A DNA stretch of 43,974 nucleotides from Streptomyces hilarionis (GCF_024539675.1 NZ_JAHHIT010000085.1:1-43974), one strand, 5' to 3'; positions 29,894-38,684 are shown, counted from the stretch's first letter. Translations and numbers: made by a program. Notes: generated by a model not told the origin, from the letters alone.

Positions 29894-31174
29894 TCAGACC
29901 GAGCGGAAGGCGAGGACCACGTTGTGCCCGCCGAACCCGAACGAGTCGTTCAGGGCGGCGATACGGCCCTCGACGGGCAGCTTGCGCGCCTCGCCGCGGA
30001 CCACGTCCGCGTTCGCCTCGGCCTCGGGGTCGATGTTCTCGACGTTGATGGTCGGCGGAGCGACCCGGTGGTACAGCGCGAGGACCGTCGCGACGGACTC
30101 GACGCCGCCCGCGCCGCCCAGCAGGTGACCGGTCATCGACTTGGTCGCCGAGACCGCCATGTGGTCGGCGTCGTCGCCGAAGACCTTGCGCAGCGCCTTC
30201 AGTTCCGCGATGTCGCCGGCCGGCGTCGAGGTGGCGTGCGCGTTGACGTGCACGATCTCGGCCGGGTCCAGGTCGGTGTTGTCCAGCAGGTTCTGCAGGG
30301 CGTGCGAGATGCCGCGGCCCTCCGGCTCCGGCTGCACGATGTCGTGGGCGTCGGCCGAGATGCCCTGTCCGACGGCCTCCGCGTACACGCGCGCCCCGCG
30401 CGCCGCCGCGTGCTCGGCCGACTCCAGGACGATCACGCCCGCGCCCTCGCCCATGACGAAGCCGTCGCGGGCCGTGTCGTAGGGACGCGAGGCGCCCTGC
30501 GGGTTCTCGTTGTTCTTGGACATCGCCATCATGTTGCCGAACGCGGCGATGGGCAGCGGGTGGATCGCCGCCTCGGTGCCGCCGGCGACGACCACGTCGG
30601 CGCGGCCGGTGCGGATCATCTCGATGGCGTAGCCGATGGCCTCCGCGCCCGACGCGCACGCCGAGACCGGCGTGTGCACGCCCGCGCGGGCGCCGACCAG
30701 CAGACCCACGTTGGCGGAGGGGCTGTTGGGCATCAGCATGGGGACGGTGTGCGGGGAGACCCGGCGCACGCCCTTGTCCTTCAGGACGTCGTACTGGTCG
30801 AGGAGGGTGGTCACACCGCCGATGCCGGAGGCGATGACCGCGCCCAGGCGGTCGGCCTCGACGTCGCCCTGGCTGCCCTCCTCACCGGCCTTGCCGGAGA
30901 AGCCGGCGTCCTTCCAGGCCTCCTGGGCCGCGATCAGCGCGAACTGCGCCGAACGGTCCAGCTTGCGGGCCTGCGGCCGCGGGATGACCTCGAGAGGCTC
31001 CACGGCGACACGGGCCGCGATGCGGACGGCCTGGTCGGTCGCCCACTCCTCCTCCAGGGCCCTGACGCCGGACTTGCCGGCGACGAGACCCTCCCAGGTA
31101 GAGGCTGCGTCGCCACCCAGCGGTGTGGTTGCGCCGATACCGGTGACGACCACGGTGCGATTGGTCGGGATCAC
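29894..31174 (-). CDS. fabF: 3-oxoacyl-ACP synthase II (FabF)
   Basis: Condensing enzyme (426 residues) extending acyl-ACP with malonyl-ACP in type II fatty acid synthesis. The nucleophile is Cys173 in SACASGAEAIG; catalytic His residues lie in VNAHATSTPAGD and SMTGHLLGGAGG. The opening TVVVTGIGATTPLG is typical. I chose the GTG at 31174 (GGAG 9 bases upstream); the TTG at 31189 overlaps that ribosome site. It is the last gene of fabD-fabH-acpP-fabF, 82 bp after acpP. It is single-copy primary metabolism, not a polyketide ketosynthase pair: there is no chain-length factor next to it. Confidence 0.96.
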   Translation of the reverse strand: MIPTNRTVVVTGIGATTPLGGDAASTWEGLVAGKSGVRALEEEWATDQAVRIAARVAVEPLEVIPRPQARKLDRSAQFALIAAQEAWKDAGFSGKAGEEGSQGDVEADRLGAVIASGIGGVTTLLDQYDVLKDKGVRRVSPHTVPMLMPNSPSANVGLLVGARAGVHTPVSACASGAEAIGYAIEMIRTGRADVVVAGGTEAAIHPLPIAAFGNMMAMSKNNENPQGASRPYDTARDGFVMGEGAGVIVLESAEHAAARGARVYAEAVGQGISADAHDIVQPEPEGRGISHALQNLLDNTDLDPAEIVHVNAHATSTPAGDIAELKALRKVFGDDADHMAVSATKSMTGHLLGGAGGVESVATVLALYHRVAPPTINVENIDPEAEANADVVRGEARKLPVEGRIAALNDSFGFGGHNVVLAFRSV

Positions 31175-31256
31175 GGATTCTTTCTCCAACGTTACGAGGA
31201 TTCAGCGGCGCCACCGCCGGGTGGCGGGGCAGTTCGGTCCAGGGGACCGGGTGGGG

Positions 31257-31505
31257 TCAGCCCTGGTTCTTGAGGATGTAGTCGGTCGCGTCGCCGACGG
31301 TCTTGAGGTTCTTGACGTCCTCGTCCGGGATCTTGACGTCGAAGCGCTCTTCGGCGGCGACGACGACCTCGACCATGGACAGCGAGTCGACGTCCAGGTC
31401 GTCGGTGAAGGACTTGTCCAGCTGGACGTCCTCAACCGGGATGCCGGCGATCTCGTTCACGATGTCGGCGAGACCGGCGACGATCTCTTCCTGAGTGGCG
31501 GCCAT
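31257..31505 (-). CDS. acpP: Acyl carrier protein of fatty acid synthesis
   Basis: 82-residue acidic protein carrying the growing acyl chain on phosphopantetheine attached to Ser41 in the motif DVDSLSMVE. Four-helix ACP pattern is clear. The ATG at 31505 follows fabH by 81 bp, and acpP lies between fabH and fabF as in Streptomyces fab operons. Confidence 0.97.
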   Translation of the reverse strand: MAATQEEIVAGLADIVNEIAGIPVEDVQLDKSFTDDLDVDSLSMVEVVVAAEERFDVKIPDEDVKNLKTVGDATDYILKNQG

Positions 31506-31586
31506 GTTGGCGCTCCTTCGTAGATATCCAGAGGGTGTGGCAGTGGGTGTTTCCCGGGCCGGAACGGTTGCTCCGGCACGGAGTGC

Positions 31587-32582
31587 CTAGGGGAGGGTAA
31601 CGACAGTGGCGGCGTAGACGAGACCCGCCCCGAATCCGATGACGAGCGCGGTGTCGCCGCTCTTCGCCTCGCCGGTCGCCAGAAGCCGCTCCATCGCGAG
31701 CGGGATCGAGGCGGCCGACGTGTTGCCGGTGGTGCGCACGTCACGGGCGACCGTGACGGACTGCGGCAGCTTGAGAGTCTTCACCATCGAGTCGATGATG
31801 CGCTCGTTGGCCTGGTGCGGGATGAAGACGTCGAGTTCCTCGGCGGTGATGCCGGCGGCGTCCAGCGCCTCCTTGGCGACCTTCGCCATCTCGAACACGG
31901 CCCAGCGGAAGACCGCCTGGCCCTCCTGCGTGATCGCCGGGAACTTGCCCGTGGAGTCGTACTCCGTCCACGGCACCGTCTGCTTGATGGTCTCCGACTT
32001 GTCGCCCTCGGAGCCCCAGACCGTCGGGCCGATCGCCGGCTCCGCGGAGGGGCCGACCACGACCGCGCCCGCCCCGTCGCCGAACAGGAAGGCCGTCGCG
32101 CGGTCCTCCAGGTCGGTCAGGTCGGACAGCCGCTCGACGCCGATGACGAGCACGTACTGCGCGGAGCCCTCGACCACCATGCCCTTGGCGAGGGTGAGTC
32201 CGTAGCCGAAGCCCGCGCAGCCGGCCGAGATGTCGAACGCCGCCGCCTTGTCCGTGCCGAGCTTGTCGGCGATCTCGGTGGCCACGGCCGGGGTCTGCTT
32301 GAAGTGCGAGACGGTCGACACGACCACCGCGCCGATCTGCGCGGCGGTGATCCCGGCGTCGGCGATCGCCTTGCCGGACGCCTCGACCGACATGGCGGCG
32401 ACGGTCTCCTCGTCGTTCGCCCAGTGCCGGGTCTCGATGCCGGAGCGCGAGCGGATCCACTCGTCGGACGAGTCGATCGTCTCCAGGATGACCTCGTTGG
32501 GCACGACCCGCGTGGGCCGGTAGCCGCCGACCCCGAGGATGCGCGCGTACGGGGAGCCCTTGCTGGGCTTGATCTTCGCCAT
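31587..32582 (-). CDS. fabH: 3-oxoacyl-ACP synthase III (FabH)
   Basis: Initiating ketosynthase (331 residues) that condenses an acyl-CoA starter with malonyl-ACP; Streptomyces FabH prefers branched starters. The catalytic triad is Cys122 (SAGCAGF), His256 (IPHQAN) and Asn287 (TGNTSAAS). The C-terminal GFGAGLVYA loop is typical. The ATG lies 9 bp after the fabD stop, so the two are tightly coupled. Confidence 0.97.
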   Translation of the reverse strand: MAKIKPSKGSPYARILGVGGYRPTRVVPNEVILETIDSSDEWIRSRSGIETRHWANDEETVAAMSVEASGKAIADAGITAAQIGAVVVSTVSHFKQTPAVATEIADKLGTDKAAAFDISAGCAGFGYGLTLAKGMVVEGSAQYVLVIGVERLSDLTDLEDRATAFLFGDGAGAVVVGPSAEPAIGPTVWGSEGDKSETIKQTVPWTEYDSTGKFPAITQEGQAVFRWAVFEMAKVAKEALDAAGITAEELDVFIPHQANERIIDSMVKTLKLPQSVTVARDVRTTGNTSAASIPLAMERLLATGEAKSGDTALVIGFGAGLVYAATVVTLP

Positions 32583-32591
32583 CAGGGCTCC

Positions 32592-33509
32592 TCAGGCGAC
32601 GCCGTGCTCGGCGATGAGCTCGCGAGCGGCGTCGAGGTCGTCGGGGGTCTTCAGCGCCAGCGTCTTCACGCCGGGCAGGGCGCGCTTGGCGAGGCCGACC
32701 AGGGTGCCGCCGGGGGAGACCTCGACGAGCGCGGTCACGCCCAGCTCCTTGAAGGTCTCCATGCACAGGTCCCAGCGGACCGGGTTGGCGACCTGGCCGA
32801 CCAGCCGGTCCAGGATCTCGGCGCCGGTGGCGACGGCCTGCCCGTCCTTGTTGGAGACGTAGCGGACCGTGGGGTCGGCCGGCGTGAGCTCCGCGGCCGC
32901 CTTGGCCAGGGTCTCGACGGCGGGCGCCATGTGCCGGGTGTGGAAGGCGCCGGCGACCTTCAGCGCGACGACCTTGCGGACGCCCTCGGGCTTGTCCTCG
33001 GCCAGCGCGGCGAGCTGCTCCAGGGTGCCGGCGGCGACGATCTGGCCGGCGCCGTTGATGTTCGCCGGGGTGAGCCCCAGCTTCTCCAGGTGCGCCAGAG
33101 AAACCTCGGGGTCCCCGCCCAGCAGGGCCGACATGCCGGTCTCGGTGACCGCGGCGGCCTCGGCCATGGCCAGGCCGCGCTTGCGCACGAGGCCCAGCGC
33201 GACGGTGTCGTCGAGGACGCCGGCCAGCGCGGCGGCGGTGAACTCGCCGACGCTGTGGCCCGCGACCGCGCCGAGGGGCGCGTCGCCGAGCGCGGTGGCG
33301 GACAGGATTCCGGCGGCGACCAGCAGCGGCTGGGCCACCGCGGTGTCACGGATCTCGTCCGCGTCGGCCTGCGTGCCGTAGTGGGCGAGGTCCAGGCCGA
33401 TGGCGTCCGACCACGCGGCGACGCGGGCGGCGGCGCCGGGCAGTTCGAGCCAGGGAGTCAGGAAGCCGGGCGTCTGGGCGCCCTGGCCGGGAGCGACGAG
33501 TACGAGCAC
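32592..33509 (-). CDS. fabD: Malonyl-CoA:ACP transacylase (FabD)
   Basis: Loads malonyl groups onto ACP; 305 residues. Active-site Ser86 is in GHSVGEF, oxyanion GQGAQ is at 8-12, and His190 is in GAFHTRHM. I chose the GTG at 33509, which gives the LVLVAPGQG start seen in Streptomyces FabD; a GTG two codons upstream is possible, and the region before it is purine-rich (AGAGAGAGT). First gene of the fab operon, about 90 bp after fasR, with a TTTTGT/ACAAAA inverted repeat in its promoter region. Confidence 0.96.
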   Translation of the reverse strand: MLVLVAPGQGAQTPGFLTPWLELPGAAARVAAWSDAIGLDLAHYGTQADADEIRDTAVAQPLLVAAGILSATALGDAPLGAVAGHSVGEFTAAALAGVLDDTVALGLVRKRGLAMAEAAAVTETGMSALLGGDPEVSLAHLEKLGLTPANINGAGQIVAAGTLEQLAALAEDKPEGVRKVVALKVAGAFHTRHMAPAVETLAKAAAELTPADPTVRYVSNKDGQAVATGAEILDRLVGQVANPVRWDLCMETFKELGVTALVEVSPGGTLVGLAKRALPGVKTLALKTPDDLDAARELIAEHGVA

Positions 33510-33575
33510 TCTCACACTCTCTCTTGGGGACGGCCGAAGCCGCCCGTGGGGACAGGGACGAAGAACGGCAGGGGG

Positions 33576-33596
33576 TTTTGTGGACCCCCGACAAAA
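33576..33596. promoter_or_regulatory. Inverted repeat upstream of fabD, candidate FasR site
   Basis: TTTTGT-N9-ACAAAA with perfect 6-bp arms, starting 2 bp after the fasR stop and 67 bp before the fabD start. AT-rich arms stand out in this GC-rich DNA. FasR is known to bind the fabD promoter in S. coelicolor; assigning this exact site is inference. Confidence 0.5.
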
Positions 33597-33598
33597 GG

Positions 33599-34801
33599 CT
33601 AGGTCTGAGGATCTCCGTCGACCAGACGCCCCAGGATCAGCGCGATCCGGAGCGTGAACGCGGAGCGTACATCCGAAGGCGACCAACCGGTGACGTCAGT
33701 CACACGTCGAAGCCGGTAGCGCACGGTGTTCGGGTGCACGAAGAGCATCCGGGCGGCCCCTTCGAGACTGGACGCCTGTTCGAGGTACACGGAGAGCGTC
33801 TCCAGGAGCGCGGACCCGGCCTCCTCCAGCGGTCTGTAGATCTCCTCCACCAGCTGCTCGCGCGCACCGGGATCACCGGCGATGGCGCGCTCCGGCAGCA
33901 GATCGTCCGCCAGCACCGGCCGGGGTGCGTCCTGCCAGGCGGAACAGGCCTTGAGGCCGGCCGCCGCGGCCTGGGCGGACCGGGTCGCGGCCAGCAGGTC
34001 GGGCACGACGGGGCCGGCCACGACGGGTCCCGCGGCGAACGGCCCGATCAGCGACTTGGCGACGGCGAGCGGGTTGTCGCTGCCGCCGGCGATCACCACC
34101 AGCCGGGTGCCGAGCACTCCGGTCAGCACCTGGAGCTTGGAATGCCGCGAGGCCCGCCGGATGGCCTCCACGGTCAGCTCCGAGTCGCCGTCCGGGGCGG
34201 TGCCCAGGACGACGCACACGTGTTCCGGCGCGTTCCAGCCGAGCGCGGCGGCCCGGCTCACGGCCCCCTCGTCGGCCTCGCCGCTCAGCACGGCGTTCAC
34301 CACGAGGGACTCCAGCCGCGCGTCCCAGGCGCCGCGCGCCTCGGCGGCCTGGGCGTAGACCTGGGCGGTGGCGAAGGCGATCTCCCGGGCGTACACCAGG
34401 AGCGCCTCGCGCAGCACGTTCTCGTCGCCGGGCGCCGCGACCTCGTCGATCGCGGACTCCATGACCTCGATGGTCGTCCGCACCATCTCGACGGTCTGCC
34501 GCAGCGTGATGGCCCGGGTCAGCTCGCGCGGCGCCGTCCCGAACACGTCGGTGGAGATGGCCTGCGGGGCGTCGGGGCGCCGGAACCACTCGGTGAAGGC
34601 GGCGATGCCCGCCTGGGCGACCAGTCCGATCCAGGAACGGTTCTCCGGGGGCATCGCCCGGTACCACGGCAGTGTCTCGTCCATCCGCGCGATGGCCTGG
34701 GCGGCGAGACTTCCGGAGGACTTCTCCAGCCGCTTCAGCGTGGCGGGGTGGGAGTGGACGGCGACCGCGGGCTGGGGGCGACTCGTTTCTGGTTCGGGCA
34801 C
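33599..34801 (-). CDS. fasR: FasR, PucR-type activator of the fab operon
   Basis: 400-residue transcription factor. The C-terminal PucR-type helix-turn-helix is evident in LEGAARMLFVHPNTVRYRLR near residues 350-370, followed by FTLRIALILGRL. The long N-terminal region, rich in short helices, is expected to sense acyl-CoA or other lipid signals. In S. coelicolor the gene in this position activates fabD-fabH-acpP-fabF. The GTG at 34801 gives the start PEPETSRPQ; no clear ribosome site is present and CAGTCT lies 6 bases upstream, so a leaderless mRNA is possible. It is divergent from the pirin gene. Confidence 0.93.
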   Translation of the reverse strand: MPEPETSRPQPAVAVHSHPATLKRLEKSSGSLAAQAIARMDETLPWYRAMPPENRSWIGLVAQAGIAAFTEWFRRPDAPQAISTDVFGTAPRELTRAITLRQTVEMVRTTIEVMESAIDEVAAPGDENVLREALLVYAREIAFATAQVYAQAAEARGAWDARLESLVVNAVLSGEADEGAVSRAAALGWNAPEHVCVVLGTAPDGDSELTVEAIRRASRHSKLQVLTGVLGTRLVVIAGGSDNPLAVAKSLIGPFAAGPVVAGPVVPDLLAATRSAQAAAAGLKACSAWQDAPRPVLADDLLPERAIAGDPGAREQLVEEIYRPLEEAGSALLETLSVYLEQASSLEGAARMLFVHPNTVRYRLRRVTDVTGWSPSDVRSAFTLRIALILGRLVDGDPQT

Positions 34802-34911
34802 GGGACAAGACTGCCTTATCGCCGCGTGTGTGCGTGCCGGTGGGTCGTCCGCGTCCCCGCCGGTGGCCGGGCCCGCCGTGCCGGGCCCCCGCGCGCGGGG
34901 CGCGCCGGGTC

Positions 34912-34917
34912 TACCGT
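34912..34917 (+). promoter_or_regulatory. -10 element for the pirin gene
   Basis: TACCGT ends 7 bases before a GTG at 34925 that is in frame and one codon upstream of the annotated ATG. A leaderless start at that GTG is possible. Confidence 0.35.
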
Positions 34918-34927
34918 GGAACCCGTG

Positions 34928-35596
34928 ATGGACGTACGGCGCGCCGACGAGCGCTACCGAGGCGGGGACCCGGCCGCAGGCATCGCGTCGTGGCACGCGT
35001 TCTCCTTCGGCCCCCACTACGACCCGGACAACCTCCGCTTCGGACCGCTCATCGCCTGCAACGAGGAACGCCTCGCCCCGGGGGCCGGGTTCGACGAGCA
35101 CCCGCACAGCCACACGGAGATCGTGACCTGGGTCGTGGAGGGCGAGCTGACGCACCGCGACTCCGCCGGTCACGAGAGCCGCGTGCGCCCCGGAGACGTG
35201 CAGCGGCTCAGCTCGGCCGGCGGCGTACGGCACGTGGAGCGCAACGACGGCGGCACGCCCCTGACCTTCGTCCAGATGTGGCTGGCCCCGCTGGCCCCCG
35301 GCGGCGACCCGTCCTACGAGATCGTCCGCGGCATCGCCGACTCCACGCCCTACGCCGTCCCGCGGGCGGGCGCGATGCTGCACGTGCGGAGGCTGGAGGC
35401 GGGGGAGCGCACGGCGGTGCCGGACGCCCCCCTCGTCTACGTCCACGTCGTCCGCGGCGAAGTCCGCCTGGGCGGCGACAAGCTGGCGTCCGGGGACGCG
35501 GCACGCGTCACGAACGCGAAGGACCTGGAGGCGGTGGGGGCGACGGCGGCGGAGATGCTGCTGTGGGAGCTGACCGGTCAGGAGCCGGCCGGCTGA
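34928..35596 (+). CDS. Pirin family protein
   Basis: 222-residue bicupin. The metal site is visible as DEHPHSHTEIVTWV with a further His in GGVRHVERN, and the Glu/His residues occur in the expected first cupin. Bacterial pirins include quercetinases and redox-sensing regulators; the role here is unknown. The second cupin (about 150-222) is degenerate and lacks His ligands. ATG at 34928 is immediately preceded by an in-frame GTG (34925). It is convergent with a serine hydrolase gene. Confidence 0.9.
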   Translation: MDVRRADERYRGGDPAAGIASWHAFSFGPHYDPDNLRFGPLIACNEERLAPGAGFDEHPHSHTEIVTWVVEGELTHRDSAGHESRVRPGDVQRLSSAGGVRHVERNDGGTPLTFVQMWLAPLAPGGDPSYEIVRGIADSTPYAVPRAGAMLHVRRLEAGERTAVPDAPLVYVHVVRGEVRLGGDKLASGDAARVTNAKDLEAVGATAAEMLLWELTGQEPAG

Positions 35597-35686
35597 GGCC
35601 TGTCGTGCGGATCATGTGGGCGGCGCGGGGTCGACCCGGCCGACAAGCGCAGTCCCTTTCGGCCGACCTGATCCGAACGAAAGACC

Positions 35687-36508
35687 CTAGCGGCGGATCT
35701 CCGCCAGCACCGCGTCCGTGAACGGCGGCCAGGCCTCGACCGCCCACGGCCCGAACGCCCGGTCCGTCAGCGCGACCGCGGCCGCCCCCGCGTCGGGGTC
35801 GACCCACAGGAACGTGCCGGACTGCCCGAAGTGGCCGAACGTGCGCGGCGACGACGAACTCCCCGTCCAGTGCGGCGACTTGGCGTCACGGATCTCGAAG
35901 CCCAGCCCCCAGTCGTTGGGGTTGTGGTGCCCGTACCCGGGCAGGACGCCCTTCGTCCCCGGAAACTGCACGGACATGGCCGCGGCCACCGTCCGCGGGT
36001 CCAGCAGCGTGGGCGCCTGCACCTCGGCCGCGAACCGCAGCAGATCCCCGACCGTCGAGACGCCGTCCTTGGCGGGGGAGCCGTCGAGCGACGTCGCCGT
36101 CATCCCGAGCGGCTCCAGGACCGCCTGGCGCAGATACTCCGCGAACGGGATGTCGGTCGCCTTGGCGAGGTGGTCGCCGAGCTGCTCGAACCCGGCGTTG
36201 GAGTACAGCCGTCGCTCACCGGGCGCCGCGGTCGTGCGGTGCTCGTCGAAGGCGAGCCCGGAGGTGTGCGCGAGCAGATGCCGGACCGTGGACCCGGGCG
36301 GCCCCGCGGGCTCGTCCAGCTCCACCGCGCCCTCCTCGTACGCGACGAGGACGGCGTACGCGGCGAGCGGCTTGGTGACCGAGGCCAGCGGGAAACGCCG
36401 GTCGAGGGGGCCGTGGACGCCCGGCACCGTGCCGTCGGCCCGCACGACGCCCGCGGCGGCGGAGGGAACCGGCCAGTTCTCGATCAGCGCGAGACTCTTC
36501 AACGACAT
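35687..36508 (-). CDS. Serine hydrolase of the beta-lactamase/DD-peptidase fold
   Basis: 273-residue protein without a signal peptide. Catalytic Ser43 and Lys46 are in LASVTKPLAA, Tyr102 in LYSNAGFEQ (YxN) and the third box is HFGQSG. LLAHTSGL, a family hallmark, precedes the Tyr. The N-terminus is short compared with class C enzymes, and cytoplasmic location is predicted. It lies 19 bp after the GNAT gene on the same strand, so they are probably co-transcribed. Substrate unknown. Confidence 0.9.
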   Translation of the reverse strand: MSLKSLALIENWPVPSAAAGVVRADGTVPGVHGPLDRRFPLASVTKPLAAYAVLVAYEEGAVELDEPAGPPGSTVRHLLAHTSGLAFDEHRTTAAPGERRLYSNAGFEQLGDHLAKATDIPFAEYLRQAVLEPLGMTATSLDGSPAKDGVSTVGDLLRFAAEVQAPTLLDPRTVAAAMSVQFPGTKGVLPGYGHHNPNDWGLGFEIRDAKSPHWTGSSSSPRTFGHFGQSGTFLWVDPDAGAAAVALTDRAFGPWAVEAWPPFTDAVLAEIRR

Positions 36509-36527
36509 GCCCACGACCCTATGCGGC

Positions 36528-37010
36528 TCACAGCAGCAGCTCCATCAAGGGGTCCGGCTTGGGCCGGAAGCCCAGGGAGGCGTACAGCGGCGCCGCGTCC
36601 GCGGACGCGGTGAGGTGCACCTGCGCCGCCCCCCGCGCCCGGAACCACGAGAGCAGCGCGTCCATGCACGCGCGCGCGAACCCGCGCCTGCGCGCTTCGG
36701 GATCGGTCGCGACGGAGAAGACGAAGCCGACGGTTCCCCGCGGGTTCCCGGCGCGCCCGATGCGGTACTCGATCGTCCCCACGACCAGCGCGGCCAGCGC
36801 CCCCGGTCGCTCGGGGTGGTCCACGACGAAGGCGGCGAAGTCGCCGTCCGGTTCGGACAGCCGCCGCCGCAGGGTGGGCAGCGACTCCTCGTGCCAGCCG
36901 GCCGGGTCGTCGCCCGCCGCCCGGGGGGCGGACAGCGAGTCGATCATCACCTGGCGCAGCCGCAGCACTTCGTCGGCGTCCTCGGGCAGGGCACGGCGTA
37001 CGAGACTCAT
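36528..37010 (-). CDS. GNAT-family N-acetyltransferase
   Basis: 160-residue acetyl-CoA-dependent transferase. The acetyl-CoA-binding motif is ATDPEARRRGFARACMDALL, preceded by the beta-bulge strand GFVFSV and followed by LTASADAAPLYASLGF. The substrate could be an amino group on a metabolite or antibiotic. TAGCGT (37022-37017) ends 6 bases before the ATG, with no ribosome site, predicting a leaderless transcript divergent from merR. Downstream is the serine hydrolase. Confidence 0.88.
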   Translation of the reverse strand: MSLVRRALPEDADEVLRLRQVMIDSLSAPRAAGDDPAGWHEESLPTLRRRLSEPDGDFAAFVVDHPERPGALAALVVGTIEYRIGRAGNPRGTVGFVFSVATDPEARRRGFARACMDALLSWFRARGAAQVHLTASADAAPLYASLGFRPKPDPLMELLL

Positions 37011-37016
37011 TCCCGC

Positions 37017-37022
37017 ACGCTA
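37017..37022 (-). promoter_or_regulatory. -10 element for the GNAT gene
   Basis: TAGCGT on the minus strand, identical to the -10 of the divergent merR gene, 6 bases before the start codon. Confidence 0.4.
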
Positions 37023-37068
37023 ACCAATGCGATCAGGCCGAGTCCCGCGGTTTTCTTACCGGATCCGC

Positions 37069-37099
37069 TTGCTTGGAGCGCACTCCAAGGTCCTAGCGT
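37069..37099 (+). promoter_or_regulatory. MerR-type promoter with 19-bp spacer and palindromic operator
   Basis: -35 TTGCTT (37069-37074), a 19-bp spacer and -10 TAGCGT (37094-37099). The spacer holds CTTGGAGCGCACTCCAAG (37072-37089), perfect 7-bp arms around CGCA. An overlong spacer with a centred palindrome is the hallmark of promoters activated by MerR proteins through DNA twisting. Transcription would start at or next to the ATG at 37107. Confidence 0.85.
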
Positions 37100-37106
37100 G
37101 GGGGCC

Positions 37107-37634
37107 ATGACGGTGTTGCAGACCACGCCCGTGACCATCGAGCAGAACCCGAACCCCGCAGACGTCTGCTCCGCGCCCCCACCGCGACACCCCCGCCCGG
37201 ACGGCCGGGACAGCTACACGATCAGCGAGGTGGTCGCCTTCACCGGCCTGACGGCCCACACCCTGCGCTGGTACGAGCGGATCGGGCTGATGTCCCACAT
37301 CGACCGCTCCCACACCGGGCAGCGCCGGTACAGCAACCGCGACCTGGACTGGCTCGACCTCGTCGGCAAACTGCGGCTGACCGGCATGCCGGTCGCCGAC
37401 ATGGTGCGGTACGCCGAGCTGGTCCGCGAGGGCGACCACACCTTCGGCGAGCGCTACGAACTGCTCGAGAACACCCGGCGCGACGTGCGGGCCCGGATCG
37501 CCGAACTCCAGGACACGCTCGCCGTGCTGGACCGGAAGATCACCTTCTACGGCGACGCCACCCGCGCCCGGCCCCACGAGGGCCCCCAGTCGCCGGACGA
37601 CCGGCTCCACGAAGCGGAAAGGACCGCCCGATGA
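37107..37634 (+). CDS. MerR-family transcriptional regulator
   Basis: 175 residues. After a polar N-terminal extension of about 35 residues comes the winged HTH (YTISEVVAFTGLTAHTLRWYERIGL, given in part as ISEVVAFTGLTAHTLRWYE), the RRYSNRDLDWL element and a dimerisation coiled coil (about 110-150). No cysteine effector site of the metal type is seen; the pattern fits the carbonyl/aldehyde-responsive AdhR/NmlR-like group. It overlaps the aldo-keto reductase start as ATGA, so one transcript from the MerR-type promoter carries both, implying autoregulation. Confidence 0.92.
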   Translation: MTVLQTTPVTIEQNPNPADVCSAPPPRHPRPDGRDSYTISEVVAFTGLTAHTLRWYERIGLMSHIDRSHTGQRRYSNRDLDWLDLVGKLRLTGMPVADMVRYAELVREGDHTFGERYELLENTRRDVRARIAELQDTLAVLDRKITFYGDATRARPHEGPQSPDDRLHEAERTAR

Positions 37635-38647
37635 CCCCCCGCACGATCCCCACGGCACGACTCGGAGCGAACGGCCCCGAGGTCGGCGTCCAGGGCCTGG
37701 GCTGCATGGGCATGAGCTTCGCGTACGGGCCCACGGACGCCGACGCGTCCCGCGCCGCCCTGGAACGGGCTCTGGAGCTGGGCGTCACGCTCTACGACAC
37801 GGCGGACGCCTACGGCGCGGGCGAGAACGAGAAGTTCCTCTCCCCGTTCTTCAGGGCGCACCGCGACGAGGTCGTGATCGCCACCAAGTTCGGCCTGGCG
37901 ATACCCCCGGAGGACCCTTCCCGGCGGATCATCCGCAACGACGCGCCCTACATCCGCGAGGCCGTCGAGGCGAGTCTGCGGCGCCTGGACGTCGACGTCA
38001 TCGACCTGTACTACATGCACCGCCGCGAGCTGACCGTGCCGATCGAGGACACCGTCGGCGTGATGGCCGAGCTGGTGCGCGAGGGCAAGGTCAAGCAGCT
38101 GGGCCTGAGCGAGGTGACGGCCGCCGAGCTGCGCGCGGCCCAGGAGGTCCACCCCATCGCCGCCGTCCAGTCGGAGTGGTCGCTGTTCAGCCGTGACATC
38201 GAGGCGCAGGTGGTGCCGGCGGCCCGCGAGCTCGGGGTGACCCTGGTGCCCTACTCCCCGCTCGGCCGGGGCTTCCTCACCGGCTCCTTCGCGGACGCGG
38301 CGACCGACCTCACCGCCGACGACTTCCGCCGTCAGCAGCCCCGCTACCACGGCGAGAACGCGGCCGCCAACGCGGCCCTGCTGGAGCCGGTCCGCGCGGT
38401 GGCCGAGGCCCACGGCGCCACGCCCGGTCAGATCGCCCTCGCCTGGGTCCAGCAGCGCGGCGCGGTGCACGGCCTGCCGGTCGTCCCGATCCCGGGCACC
38501 CGCCGGCCGGGCCGGGTGGAGGAGAACACGGCGGCGACGGCGATCGTGCTGAGCGACGAGGAGCTGGCCCTGCTGGAGCCGATCGCGGCGAAGGTGGCCG
38601 GCGACCGGTACGCGGACATGCGGTTCGCCTCCGCCGGACGGGAGTGA
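37631..38647 (+). CDS. Aldo/keto reductase
   Basis: 338-residue NADPH-dependent TIM-barrel reductase of aldehydes and ketones. The catalytic tetrad is Asp56, Tyr61, Lys86 and His130 (DTADAY, ATKFG, YYMHR). LGLSEVTAAEL, VQSEWSLFSRD and YSPLGRGFLTG are typical of the AKR13-like (YakC/IolS) group, as is the C-terminal PIPGTRR cofactor motif. Translational coupling to the MerR gene suggests induction by reactive carbonyl compounds. Confidence 0.93.
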   Translation: MTPRTIPTARLGANGPEVGVQGLGCMGMSFAYGPTDADASRAALERALELGVTLYDTADAYGAGENEKFLSPFFRAHRDEVVIATKFGLAIPPEDPSRRIIRNDAPYIREAVEASLRRLDVDVIDLYYMHRRELTVPIEDTVGVMAELVREGKVKQLGLSEVTAAELRAAQEVHPIAAVQSEWSLFSRDIEAQVVPAARELGVTLVPYSPLGRGFLTGSFADAATDLTADDFRRQQPRYHGENAAANAALLEPVRAVAEAHGATPGQIALAWVQQRGAVHGLPVVPIPGTRRPGRVEENTAATAIVLSDEELALLEPIAAKVAGDRYADMRFASAGRE

Positions 38648-38684
38648 CCCGCCCGGCCGCCCGGCCCCCGGAGCGGCGGCCGGA

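Noticed and set aside
29894..34801. Polyketide synthase cluster suggested by two ketosynthases, an acyltransferase and an ACP
   Set aside because: Gene order with fasR and the single FabF without a chain-length factor is the primary fatty acid operon.
35597..35686. GGCCGAC repeats between pirin and hydrolase stops as a terminator or att site
   Set aside because: They are direct, short copies with no stable stem and no integrase or tRNA nearby.
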